DNA from: JAVBQJ01 sp031549115
GTDB lineage: Bacteria > Verrucomicrobiota > Lentisphaeria > Victivallales > Victivallaceae
Length of the DNA stretch: 64,000 nt
Reading direction: 5' to 3'
Assembly: GCA_031549115.1 (NCBI GenBank)
Contig: JAVBQJ010000049.1
Location: forward strand, 66,454-130,453
Position 1 is the first letter of the stretch, and the number at the start of each line of letters is the position of its first letter. The notes under the pieces are model-generated. The model saw only the letters and a list, made by a program, of their open reading frames with translations, ran no database searches and was not told where the DNA came from. Below are positions 26,975 to 35,416 of this stretch, piece by piece. The position numbers and the translations under genes were made by a program.

Positions 26975-27898
26975 TCACCCCTTTCCGGCTGCCAGCCAAT
27001 CCATCAATGCGCCGCCCTGGCTCAAGCCGATTGCCAGCAGCGCCGCGGCCAAAGTCACATACCATCCCGTAGTACGTTTTTCCCCGAAAAAACAGACGCT
27101 CATCAGCGCGCTCGACAAAATCGACGTCGCGCTGATCACCGTGAAAACCAACGCCGCCGGCGCCGCGATCGCCACGTTCTGAAAGAACAAGCCGCCGATC
27201 GTTCCCATTGCCGCCAGCGCGCCGGCCCAATAAAAATACTTCGACCGGTACGGCCGCTCCCGCCGGATCGCGATCTCCAGCGCCGCCGGGATTACGACCC
27301 CCAGGTACAGCAGAAACAAATACACGCTCGTCACCGCCGCGAAATCCGGCACCATCGCCTGCAGCCCCTTGTTGACCATATTCGCTTCGCTGTTGGTCAA
27401 CACCAGCAAGATCAGCAGTATCACATAGACGATCCGCGTCCGCAGCTTCTCTTTGTTGCTGGCGGTCGCCGTGGTGTGGGTCTGGGTCGCCGCCGCCACC
27501 ACCGCTCCCGCGGCCGCCGCCATCGCCAGAATCTGCCAGACGGTGCACGCTTCGCCCAGATATACCCACGCGAACACGATTGCCGGCACAAACGCCAGCA
27601 TCATCGCGCACCACAACGGCGACAACGGGCCGCGCTTCATGGTCGGCTTTATCAGCTTCATCATGGCGTACTGCGTCAAACCGGTCGTCAGCCCCCAGAA
27701 GTAAAACCAGCCGGATACCTTTGAGAAACTGCCATAGGAACCGATGCCGAACACCACCATGCCCACCATGCATGCGAACAACATCACCTGCAATGGTTTG
27801 ATGCCGCCGCGCTCCCCGACCTTAAACGATATTCCGATAAACGAATACATGAAACCGGAAAGCATCGCCACCGCCGCCATCCACCCTACCGAATTCAA
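26975..27898 (-). CDS. DMT-superfamily (EamA-like) membrane transporter
   Basis: The protein has ten membrane helices in two five-helix halves, as in drug/metabolite transporters; C-terminal half motifs are AALVFTVISATSILSSALMSVCFFGEK and GWYVTLAAALLAIG. The substrate is unknown; a sugar or rhamnose-transport-like role is possible. The reading frame is open up to an ATG at 28000, but that would add 34 residues unlike the family and span the promoter-like TATATTATGG at about 27970. I prefer the TTG at 27898, which has GGGAGG 6 nt upstream and leads directly into TM1 (MNSVGWMAAVAMLSG); the ATG at 27880 is the other option. This gives 307 aa. Confidence 0.75.
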   Translation of the reverse strand: MNSVGWMAAVAMLSGFMYSFIGISFKVGERGGIKPLQVMLFACMVGMVVFGIGSYGSFSKVSGWFYFWGLTTGLTQYAMMKLIKPTMKRGPLSPLWCAMMLAFVPAIVFAWVYLGEACTVWQILAMAAAAGAVVAAATQTHTTATASNKEKLRTRIVYVILLILLVLTNSEANMVNKGLQAMVPDFAAVTSVYLFLLYLGVVIPAALEIAIRRERPYRSKYFYWAGALAAMGTIGGLFFQNVAIAAPAALVFTVISATSILSSALMSVCFFGEKRTTGWYVTLAAALLAIGLSQGGALMDWLAAGKG

Positions 27899-28102
27899 CA
27901 CATTCCTCCCGTCCCGAACCGTTTGCCCCGTTCCGGCCAAAAGACCGGAATTATTTTGAAACCATAATATAACACGTTTCCGGAAATTTAAAATCCGCAT
28001 TTCCCCCGAAACAGCCGGAAAGCCATGAAAAAAGCCCCTCCGTTACTTGTTTTGTTGGGTCCCGGGTGTATTTTAATACATTATATTCCGAAAACCGAAA
28101 AT

Positions 28103-28951
28103 ATGAGTCTGTTTATGAGTGAAACTGTCGTCGTTCTTTTCCTCGCCGTTGTCCAGGGCATTGCCGAATTTCTTCCGATCAGCTCCTCGGGGCACTTGGC
28201 CGTGCTCGGCCAGATATTCGGACTCGACCCGGAAAGCAACGTCGATTTGAATATCATCCTCCACGCCGGAACCCTGCTGGCGATTCTGGTATTTTACTTC
28301 AAAACCCTGCTGCAGCTGGTGACCGAGGTCAAGGAGTGGAAGGTGATCGGCATGGTGATCCTCGGCAGCATTCCCACCGCCGCCGTCGGCCTCGGCATCA
28401 AAAAGTGCGGCTACGAGGAGGTGTTGTTCAACAATCTGTGGATGCCGGCCATCGGTTTTCTCATCACCGGATTTCTGCTGCAATTCGCCACCCGGGCGGC
28501 GGCGCGGGAGCACAACAGCCTCGGGTTGACGGATATGAATTGGAAGCAGGCGCTCGGGATCGGTGTCGTCCAGGGCATCGCGGTCACCCCCGGTATTTCG
28601 CGTTCCGGGTCGACCATCTCCGCCGCGCTGTTTTGCCGCCTCAAGCCGACGGAAAGTGCCAAGTTCTCGTTTCTGCTGGCGATCCCGGCCATCGGCGGCG
28701 CCGCGTTTCTCGATCTCTTGAAAGCGCTCAAACCGGCGGCCGACGCCGCCGCCAATCCGAGTGCGCTTCCCGTCTGGCTGCTCACGGCCGGATTTGTGGT
28801 GTCGGCCGTGATCGGATATGTGTCGCTGGCTTTTCTGATCCGCATTTTGAACCGGGGCAAGCTTTCGGTATTTTCGCCGTATCTGTACACCGTCGGCGCT
28901 TTGACGCTGGTGTTGGCGATCTACCGCTGCTTTTACCCCGCAATACAATAA
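28103..28951 (+). CDS. uppP: Undecaprenyl-diphosphatase
   Basis: This 282-aa polytopic protein has both catalytic signatures of the UppP/BacA family: GIAEFLPISSSGHLAV near the N terminus and PGISRSGSTISAALF in the middle. It recycles undecaprenyl pyrophosphate for wall and polysaccharide synthesis and often confers bacitracin tolerance. The start is at 28103 (MSLFMSETV) or 28115 (MSETV); neither has a clear ribosome site. The frame is open from 28025, but that extension is unlike the family. It leads a plus-strand operon with proC (12-nt gap), a GT2 gene and a cyclase. Confidence 0.93.
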   Translation: MSLFMSETVVVLFLAVVQGIAEFLPISSSGHLAVLGQIFGLDPESNVDLNIILHAGTLLAILVFYFKTLLQLVTEVKEWKVIGMVILGSIPTAAVGLGIKKCGYEEVLFNNLWMPAIGFLITGFLLQFATRAAAREHNSLGLTDMNWKQALGIGVVQGIAVTPGISRSGSTISAALFCRLKPTESAKFSFLLAIPAIGGAAFLDLLKALKPAADAAANPSALPVWLLTAGFVVSAVIGYVSLAFLIRILNRGKLSVFSPYLYTVGALTLVLAIYRCFYPAIQ

Positions 28952-28963
28952 GGATAGGATACT

Positions 28964-29755
28964 ATGACTGCATTTCGTTTTGCGCTGCTCGGCGCCGGCA
29001 AAATGGCGACGGCGTTGACCCGCGGCTTATTGCATGCCGGAATCGCCGCTTCCGAAATTATCGCCTACGATTCGGACCCCGAAGCCGCGAAGGCATTCCG
29101 GGAGGCCACCGGCGCCGCCATCGCCGCTTCCCCGGCGGAGCTGGCCGCGCCCAATCTCATTCTCGCGGTCAAGCCCCAATATCTCGAAGCCGCGCTGCAG
29201 CCGGTGGACGCGGCCGGCAAACTGGTGATTTCGATTGTCGCCGGTGTGCCGCTGGCGCGTTTGTGCGCGTTGACCGGGGCGGACGCGGTGGTCCGGGCGA
29301 TGCCGAATACGCCGGCGTTGATCGGTGCCGGCGCCGGCGCCTACGCCGTCACCGCCGCCGTTTCCGAAGCCCAGCTGCAATTGGTGGCGCGGGTGCTGGC
29401 CGGGTGCGGTTCGTTTTTTCCGGTGGCCGAGCCGCTGCTCGACGCGGTGACCGGCCTCTCCGGTTCGGGACCGGCGTATGTGTTCACGTTTATCCAGGCG
29501 CTCGCCGACGGCGGCGTCGCCGCCGGGCTGCCCCGCGATATCGCGCTCAAACTGGCGGCGCAGACCGTCGCCGGTTCGGCGCAGCTGGTATTGGAAACCG
29601 GAACCCATCCGATGGCGCTGTGCGATGCGGTGATGTCGCCGGGTGGGACGACCGCGATGGGGGTATTGGAGCTGGCGCGGGGCGCCTTTTCCGCGGTTGC
29701 CGCCCAGGCGGTATTGGCTTCCGCCGCAAAATCCGCCGAACTCGGCAAACGTTAA
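28964..29755 (+). CDS. proC: Pyrroline-5-carboxylate reductase
   Basis: The 263-aa protein has the N-terminal NAD(P)H Rossmann motif LLGAGKMATALTRGLL, the central VRAMPNTPALIGAG and the C-terminal dimerisation/active-site segment VTGLSGSGPAYVF and MSPGGTTAMGVLEL. It catalyses the last step of proline synthesis. AGGATAGGA precedes the ATG. It stands between uppP and a GT2 gene on the same strand; proA and proB are not in the window. Confidence 0.95.
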   Translation: MTAFRFALLGAGKMATALTRGLLHAGIAASEIIAYDSDPEAAKAFREATGAAIAASPAELAAPNLILAVKPQYLEAALQPVDAAGKLVISIVAGVPLARLCALTGADAVVRAMPNTPALIGAGAGAYAVTAAVSEAQLQLVARVLAGCGSFFPVAEPLLDAVTGLSGSGPAYVFTFIQALADGGVAAGLPRDIALKLAAQTVAGSAQLVLETGTHPMALCDAVMSPGGTTAMGVLELARGAFSAVAAQAVLASAAKSAELGKR

Positions 29756-29772
29756 CCGAAAAGGATGGGACA

Positions 29773-30534
29773 ATGTCGAATGAATTGACCGGACAGCTCA
29801 GTGTCGTGATGCCCGTTTATAATGAAGAAAGCACCATTGAAGCCATTGTCGGCCGGGTGCTGGCGCGGCCGGAGGTCGGTGAACTGTTGATCGTCAATGA
29901 CGCGTCGACCGATCGCACTCGCGAACGGTTGGAGGGGCTCAAAGGCGATCCCCGGATCCGGATTTCCCATCAGCCGGTGAATATGGGCAAAGGCGCGGCG
30001 GTGACCCGCGGCATCGAGGAAGCCGGACTCGCGTATGTGATCATCCAGGATGCCGACTTCGAATATACGCCGGAGGATTACCCGGTGGTGCTGGAGCCGC
30101 TGGCGTCCGGCAAAGCCGACGTGGTTTACGGTTCGCGTTTCATGGGGACGCCGGGGATGGTGCGCTATTTCCGGCATGAGATGGGCAACAAATTTCTGAC
30201 CATGGCGTCGAATTTTTTCAGCGACATCCATTTGTCCGACATGGAAACCTGCTACAAGGCGTTCCGGCGCGAGGTGGTGCAGAACCTCAACCTCGAATCC
30301 AAGCGCTTCGGCATCGAGGTCGAAATCACCGCCAAACTCGCCGCCTGCCGCCGGCTGCGGCTCTGGCAGGTGCCGATCAGCTATCTGCCGCGCCGCTACC
30401 ATGAAGGCAAAAAAATCACCTGGCGCGACGGTGTGGCGGCGCTGTGGCACATCTTTCATTACAACGTGATCGCCGACGCGAAGAAATTTTACAAGCAGGA
30501 TTGGGATACGGTACTGAAAGGGGTGCAGGAGTGA
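29773..30534 (+). CDS. GT2 glycosyltransferase (dolichol-phosphate-mannose-synthase-like)
   Basis: The 253-aa protein has the GT-A motifs LSVVMPVYNEESTIEAIV, LLIVNDASTDRTRE, GKGAAVTRGIEEA, IIQDADFEYTPEDY (DxD) and VVYGSRF, with a downstream ETCYKAFR motif. This group transfers a sugar from a nucleotide donor to a polyprenyl phosphate, which would feed GT-C enzymes such as those at 2.5-4.3 and 24.0-25.4 kb (inference). It has no C-terminal membrane helices. The ATG at 29773 follows AAGGATGGGA. The stop overlaps the cyclase GTG by 4 nt. Confidence 0.9.
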   Translation: MSNELTGQLSVVMPVYNEESTIEAIVGRVLARPEVGELLIVNDASTDRTRERLEGLKGDPRIRISHQPVNMGKGAAVTRGIEEAGLAYVIIQDADFEYTPEDYPVVLEPLASGKADVVYGSRFMGTPGMVRYFRHEMGNKFLTMASNFFSDIHLSDMETCYKAFRREVVQNLNLESKRFGIEVEITAKLAACRRLRLWQVPISYLPRRYHEGKKITWRDGVAALWHIFHYNVIADAKKFYKQDWDTVLKGVQE

Positions 30535-31436
30535 CACTGGTACTTCTTCTCGGCATCGGCATCGGCCTGGTTCCCGGAATCTGCGGCGCCCTTTTCTGGT
30601 ACCGCCGGAGCCGGGAAACGGCGGCCGCCTGCCGGCTGCAGCTGGAGAAGTACCGCCGCGAACATTTGCACATGGCGGAAACGCAGACGGTGTTGGAGCA
30701 GGAAAAGGCCGGGCTGGACGACCTCAAATTCGATATCGTCGAACGCAATCTGGATATGCTCGAACTCAAAGAGCAGCTGGAGGTGGAGAAGGAACGCTCG
30801 GAAAAGCTGCTGCGCAACATTCTGCCCGAGCGCGTGATCAGCGAGCTGCGCGCCACCGGCAAGAGCGAACCCGAGAGCTTCGAAGCCGTCACCGTGTTCT
30901 TCTCCGATATCGTCAACTTCACCGAAAAGAGCGCCAAGGTCGAACCCCGTATCCTGATCGAGGAGCTCAGCGATATTTTCACGAATTTCGATCATATTTT
31001 CGTCGCCAACGGCTGTGAGCGGATCAAAACCATCGGCGACGCCTACCTGAGCGTGTCGGGGCTGCCGGTGCCGTGCGCCGGCCACTGCGACAACATTCTC
31101 CGTGCCGCGATGGCGGCAATGCGTTACCTGGACGAACGCAACCACGACGGCAAACACCTGGTCTGGGAGATGCGCATGGGGGTGCACACCGGACGGGTGG
31201 TCGGCGGCATCGTCGGCACAGAAAAATACATTTACGATGTCTTCGGCGATACCATCAACACCGCCAGCCGGATGGAAAGCTACTCCGAGCCGATGGCGAT
31301 CAATGTTTCCCATGTCACCCGCGAACTGGCGCGGGAGGAGTTCTGCTTCACCGAGCGCCCGTCCTGCAGCGTCAAGGGCAAAGGCGCACAGAAGATGTTC
31401 TTCCTCTGCTGGCGCCCTCAATACGCCGACAGGTAA
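30531..31436 (+). CDS. Membrane-anchored class III adenylate cyclase
   Basis: The 301-aa protein has one N-terminal membrane segment (residues 2-23), a coiled coil (about 30-97: EKAGLDDLKF, LELKEQLEVEKERSEKLL) and a cyclase homology domain (about 115-295). Metal ligands are Asp126 (FFSD) and Asp170 (TIGD); Lys166 and Asp236 are the adenine-selecting pair; Asn243 and Arg247 (TINTASRM) stabilise the transition state. All catalytic residues are present, so it should make cAMP from ATP. The start is a GTG overlapping the GT2 stop codon; the frame is open upstream but that would lie inside the GT2 gene. The 3' end overlaps the convergent hydrolase gene by 19 nt. Confidence 0.88.
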   Translation: MTLVLLLGIGIGLVPGICGALFWYRRSRETAAACRLQLEKYRREHLHMAETQTVLEQEKAGLDDLKFDIVERNLDMLELKEQLEVEKERSEKLLRNILPERVISELRATGKSEPESFEAVTVFFSDIVNFTEKSAKVEPRILIEELSDIFTNFDHIFVANGCERIKTIGDAYLSVSGLPVPCAGHCDNILRAAMAAMRYLDERNHDGKHLVWEMRMGVHTGRVVGGIVGTEKYIYDVFGDTINTASRMESYSEPMAINVSHVTRELAREEFCFTERPSCSVKGKGAQKMFFLCWRPQYADR

Positions 31437-33625
31437 ATCCCGGCGAAACCAAGTCCCGGCACCCGGAGCTCGTATTCGAACGCCGGTTGTGTTTCCGCTG
31501 TTGCCGCCGCCCCGGAAAAGATTTCCCGTATGCTGAATCTTTCACCGCGCAATCCGTACTCCGCGGGATTGACCCGGAATTTCACGATCCGCTCTTCGTT
31601 GTCCAGATTTGCCAGTACCAGCGCTGCCGAATCGCGGCTTTCCGAGCGCCAGACGGCGCCGGAAATCATCGCTTCGTCGTGTTCGGCACCCTGCATCCGG
31701 TGCCACTTGACCCGGAGCGGCGGATTCGCCGAGAGAATTTCCGCGTCCCGGAGCAGTTCGCCGTCCAGCAGATACGGCCGCAGTTCCCGCCGCCAGTCGA
31801 TCACCCGGTTCAGATAGGCGATCTTTTCCGAATGGTTTTCGCTCCATTTGTCCGGCGTCTGACCGTACAGCCAGACCATCCAGCCGGGCTGGTACCCCCA
31901 CAGAACGCACCGCTTCTGGGTGGCGGCGAAGCTCCGAAGATCATCCTCCGGGAACGACAACGCGCCGAAGTAAAAGGCATAGTTGTTATATACCTGCGTC
32001 AGCCCCGGGAAATCATCGCCGGTGATCTCGGTCCAGACCAGAAAACTCGAAACCGTGTCGATATAGGGTTCCGCCGCGTTTTCACTGGCGAGAAAGACCT
32101 TGCCGGCCGCTTCTTTCAATACCGGTTCCAGCATCTGCCGGTAGCTTTCGGTCCACCAGCCGCCGCCGCCGGCCGGATGGCCGTGCGCGGTATCGCAGCA
32201 CGCCATCGGCGCCAGTTGGCAGATCTGATCCAGGTAAATGCCGTTGACTCCCATCGCGATCAGTTTCCGGCAGTTTTCCTGTATCCGCCGCTGAAAAACC
32301 GTACTCGCCGGGCACATCGGCGCCAATGCGTGATCGGAAGCGTAATGCTCCAATGCGATCGAACCGTCACGACCTTTTACGGCGGCGGCGGTACCTTCGG
32401 TGCGATAACTCGCCAGCGTGCTGTCCCAGCAATGGCCGTTCAGGTACGGGACCACGAAATCGCCGTTGGCGGTGATTTCGCGCACCACCTCTTCGAATCC
32501 ATCCTGCGCCGGAAAGTCTTCCGGATAGCCGGTGTCGAATGGAACCATGTTCCAGCCATACCAGTGCACCGCCACCACCCGGGCGGAGGTTTCCTGCTTG
32601 ACCCGGTCGTAGACCGCTTTCATCTCCGCCGGCGAACCGGAAATATTGACCCAGACTTCGATATCGCGGTAATTCGGCGGCAGGTCGGTGCGCTCTCGCA
32701 GCTTGCCTTTTTGCAGCCACGGCTGCTGCCGGGCATAGTCCCGGTAAATTGCCGCCGCATCCCAGGCCGTGCGGAGCGGCGCCACCACCCACGGATAGTT
32801 CACCGCCCGCCCCGAACCGATCACCCCGGCGTCCATGGCCGTGGTTTCCACATTGAGCGATACATCCGCCCCCATGGTGATGCCCTTGAAGCCGGCGTTG
32901 CGGTCGTGGAACCCCCAATACAATCCGCCTCCCTCCGGCCGCAACAGCGCCATGAACGGCATCTGGGCGATGATCGACGGGTACAACAGCGAATACGGCT
33001 GAAGGTTGTTCCGGAAAAACTGGGCGCCGTACGTCCAGCGCGGCAACAGCACGTCGTAACTGCCCGCCTCCGCCATCGGCGCCAGATACGGGAATCCGGT
33101 GCTCTCCAACGCATAGCGCTCCGATTGCAGTTCCAGGGTCATCTGCGCCGTCAGGTTTCCATCCGGCTGCGGCAATTCGAATGCGACCGTGACCTCCATG
33201 CGGCCGGCCGGATCCTCCGGCAGCGCCACCGCCGACCACTTCAATTCGAGAACTTCGCGGTTGCCTTCGCGGTAGTGGCGGAACGAACGCTGCGCCCGGC
33301 AATGGCGGCTGTCCAGCGATACGATACCGGTGGCGGGATTGATTTTTTCCGAAATCAATACGCCGCCGTCGGTATACCGGGAGGTGGTTTTTCCGTCTTC
33401 GAAGCCGCGTTCGGACAGCCGTACCAGCCACAGGGTGGCGGCGGCGGCATCGGGGGTGCGAAATGAAACCGCGTCCCGGAGGTTTGCCAGCGATACCAGG
33501 CCGAGCCCCTGTTCCGGAGGCTGAAAGACCGCTCGCAATTGGTTGTTCTGCAATATCACCTCTTGCGCCGGGCACAGCAGCCACCCCGCGATTGCCAACA
33601 GAAACGCCGTTCGCTTGCATGTCAT
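31418..33625 (-). CDS. Secreted DUF6259-like glycoside-hydrolase-type protein
   Basis: The 735-aa protein starts MTCKRTAFLLAIAGWLLCPAQ, a signal peptide. It continues with an N-terminal beta-sandwich (about 25-330) and a TIM-barrel-like region (about 340-640: VVAVHWYGWNM, DFVVPYLNGHCWD, GVNGIYLDQICQLAPM, VFLASENAAEPY, FLVWTEITGDDF), then a C-terminal beta domain. The likely acids are Asp of YLDQ and Glu of ASENAAE. The architecture matches DUF6259-type proteins, which are probable glycosidases of unknown specificity; I did not run a search. Start ATG 33625 has GAG upstream; the open frame to 33988 overlaps the pseudopilin gene. It lies 14 nt downstream of that pseudopilin gene, and its 3' end overlaps the cyclase gene. 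Confidence 0.72.
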   Translation of the reverse strand: MTCKRTAFLLAIAGWLLCPAQEVILQNNQLRAVFQPPEQGLGLVSLANLRDAVSFRTPDAAAATLWLVRLSERGFEDGKTTSRYTDGGVLISEKINPATGIVSLDSRHCRAQRSFRHYREGNREVLELKWSAVALPEDPAGRMEVTVAFELPQPDGNLTAQMTLELQSERYALESTGFPYLAPMAEAGSYDVLLPRWTYGAQFFRNNLQPYSLLYPSIIAQMPFMALLRPEGGGLYWGFHDRNAGFKGITMGADVSLNVETTAMDAGVIGSGRAVNYPWVVAPLRTAWDAAAIYRDYARQQPWLQKGKLRERTDLPPNYRDIEVWVNISGSPAEMKAVYDRVKQETSARVVAVHWYGWNMVPFDTGYPEDFPAQDGFEEVVREITANGDFVVPYLNGHCWDSTLASYRTEGTAAAVKGRDGSIALEHYASDHALAPMCPASTVFQRRIQENCRKLIAMGVNGIYLDQICQLAPMACCDTAHGHPAGGGGWWTESYRQMLEPVLKEAAGKVFLASENAAEPYIDTVSSFLVWTEITGDDFPGLTQVYNNYAFYFGALSFPEDDLRSFAATQKRCVLWGYQPGWMVWLYGQTPDKWSENHSEKIAYLNRVIDWRRELRPYLLDGELLRDAEILSANPPLRVKWHRMQGAEHDEAMISGAVWRSESRDSAALVLANLDNEERIVKFRVNPAEYGLRGERFSIREIFSGAAATAETQPAFEYELRVPGLGFAGIYLSAY

Positions 33626-33639
33626 TTGCTTCACTCTTT

Positions 33640-34329
33640 CTAAAAACCCGAATACGGGGCGATGGTGGTGCATGACCCGTCCAGTAGCACCGCATTGGTT
33701 CCGAGTGCGCTGGTTCCGTCCAGGCTGCCGTTGTGCGCTTGTTCCACATCCCGCACCCCGCCGCCGAGGCCGACGAAAATATCCGAGAACAGGATATTTT
33801 TCGGACAATTCGCCCCGAACCAACTGCCGCTGACCGCGCCCCAGAAGGTTTCCGTATCCTGGCCGATCATCAGCGATACCCGGTCGTACGGCGGGTATTG
33901 TTCCTTCCAGCCGAAATAATCGTAAGCGAAGCAATCGTTGTCGGTCGTTTCGACCGATTGCCCCCACATGCCCAGTTTGACCGGACAATAAAAAATCCGT
34001 GGATTGCCGCCGGCTTTCGAAGTATCCGCCAGCTTCTCCCGGCCCGCATACTCCCGCAACTGCCGCGTCGTCATCGGCTGGCGATATCCGTAGGAATCAT
34101 CCAACATTCCGCCGTTTTCATCGACTCCGCCCTGCGGCGTACGGTCGTTGTTGTCGCCGGCATACATGAACACGGCCAGCCCCAGCTGCTTCAACTGATT
34201 GATACAGGTGATGCTCCGGGCTTTGGCCCGCGCTTTCGACAGTGCCGGCAAGAGCATGCTGGCGAGGATGGCGATGATCGCAATCACGACCAGCAATTCT
34301 ATCAATGTGAAAATCTGTTTTTCCTTCAC
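33640..34329 (-). CDS. Pseudopilin-like protein (prepilin N-methylation domain, DG-motif tail)
   Basis: The 229-aa protein opens with MKEKQIFTLIELLVVIAIIA, a type IV prepilin leader with cleavage before Phe, Glu at +5 and a hydrophobic helix to residue 27, then ALSKARAKARS. The C terminus carries a variant of the H-x9-DG motif (HNGSLDG...AVLLDG). The globular part is small and Cys-containing. Such proteins are processed by prepilin peptidase and assembled at the inner membrane by type II secretion or pilus machinery, none of which is encoded here. The start is GTG at 34329 with AAGGAG upstream. It is co-transcribed with the DUF6259-like gene (14-nt gap) and divergent from an AraC regulator. 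Confidence 0.85.
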   Translation of the reverse strand: MKEKQIFTLIELLVVIAIIAILASMLLPALSKARAKARSITCINQLKQLGLAVFMYAGDNNDRTPQGGVDENGGMLDDSYGYRQPMTTRQLREYAGREKLADTSKAGGNPRIFYCPVKLGMWGQSVETTDNDCFAYDYFGWKEQYPPYDRVSLMIGQDTETFWGAVSGSWFGANCPKNILFSDIFVGLGGGVRDVEQAHNGSLDGTSALGTNAVLLDGSCTTIAPYSGF

Positions 34330-34452
34330 GGCTCCATCTCCTTACATTTTTTTCGACTGCATCTTGACGCGGGTTCATTCGTGATGTATTTTTAACCTGC
34401 ATCCGAATGATTGTTTCTTTCTATCTTATACTGGATAAAAGTGGATTTGAGA

Positions 34453-35355
34453 ATGGATAAAAACCACAAAAATTCATTAAAAAATACCGGCCCGGTGCTG
34501 GAGAAGTTTCTCCGCCATACCCAATCGGGACTGGGGCAGGTCAAATTGCAGAATCACGGGTTGACGATCCTGTACGCCAATGCGGGACGGGCCACGGTGA
34601 ACCGGGCACGGGAAATGCGCTATTTCGACTACTATTCGCTGGCGCATCTGTATGACGGCGAGGGTGTTTTTCTGGTTCCGGGGCGCAAAGAGATGCGTAT
34701 ATCGCGCGGGCAGGGCATTCTCATCACTCCGGGGTTCCTGCATTACTATGGCCAGGGCGACGGCGACTTCTTTGAGGACAATATCTGTTTCGGCGGTCCG
34801 GTCGCCGATTTCCTGCGCCAGCAGGGGTTTCTCGCCAGCGGCATTGTCGAGGTAGGAGAGCTGCGGGCGCTGCTGCCGATCTGCGAGATGTTTCACGACA
34901 ACGGCATCCTCAGCAAGCTGAAAGCCGGGCTGGCACTGCAGAATCTGCTGATCGGGCTGGCGGAGAAAGGCAGCGGCGCGACGGTAGCGTCGCAGCACTC
35001 GAAGCGGAATGTGATCGAGGAGCTGCTGGCGGTGATCGCATTGAATCCGATGCGCTGGTGGACGGTGTGGGAAATGGCGGAGTATTGCGGCCTGGAGGAG
35101 GAGCGTTTTCGGCGTTTGTTCCAACAGACCACCGGTCAGCGGCCGAAGGCATATCTGGATGCCTACAAACTGCAATTGGCGCAGAACTGGCTGCAAAAGA
35201 CCAATTGGACGCTGCGCACCATCAGTCACCGGCTCGGCTATCAGGACCAGTATCATTTCAGCCGCCGCTTCAAGCAGCTCCGGGGGGTGTCACCCGATCA
35301 GTTCCGCCGCGGCAATCCGGTGCCGCGGGGCGCCGACGATATCCTCACGGAATGA
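34453..35355 (+). CDS. AraC-family transcriptional regulator
   Basis: The 300-aa protein has an N-terminal cupin-like sensor (residues about 40-125: LYDGEGVFLVP, GILITPGFLHYYGQG) and a C-terminal double helix-turn-helix (about 195-295: WTVWEMAEYCGLEEERFRRLFQQ and LRTISHRLGYQDQYHFSRRFKQ). AraC proteins of this type activate nearby sugar-catabolic genes. It is divergent from the pseudopilin + DUF6259-like pair, which is the probable target. The start at 34453 gives MDKNHKNS; an in-frame ATG at 34411 is less likely. No strong ribosome site is seen. Confidence 0.88.
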   Translation: MDKNHKNSLKNTGPVLEKFLRHTQSGLGQVKLQNHGLTILYANAGRATVNRAREMRYFDYYSLAHLYDGEGVFLVPGRKEMRISRGQGILITPGFLHYYGQGDGDFFEDNICFGGPVADFLRQQGFLASGIVEVGELRALLPICEMFHDNGILSKLKAGLALQNLLIGLAEKGSGATVASQHSKRNVIEELLAVIALNPMRWWTVWEMAEYCGLEEERFRRLFQQTTGQRPKAYLDAYKLQLAQNWLQKTNWTLRTISHRLGYQDQYHFSRRFKQLRGVSPDQFRRGNPVPRGADDILTE

Positions 35356-35356
35356 C

Positions 35357-35384
35357 TTGACTTTCCGGAATCGGGTGGTATACT
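35357..35384 (+). promoter_or_regulatory. Strong promoter with extended -10 upstream of the triple-repeat protein
   Basis: TTGACT (35357-35362), a 16-bp spacer ending in TGG, then TATACT (35379-35384). The block TGGTATACTATA and the following AACGACA recur at 49.18 kb in front of a small W-rich open reading frame. The -35 overlaps the AraC stop codon region. Confidence 0.75.
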
Positions 35385-35416
35385 ATAACGACATTTCCGA
35401 GCAAAGGAGGTTTACT

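Noticed and set aside
28336..29772. Long open frame fused upstream of the GT2 gene
   Set aside because: It overlaps uppP and proC in another frame and encodes Arg/Gly-rich sequence without domains; the GT2 protein starts at 29773 with its own ribosome site.
33626..33988. Upstream extension of the DUF6259-like protein
   Set aside because: It would overlap the pseudopilin gene and hide the signal peptide inside the protein.
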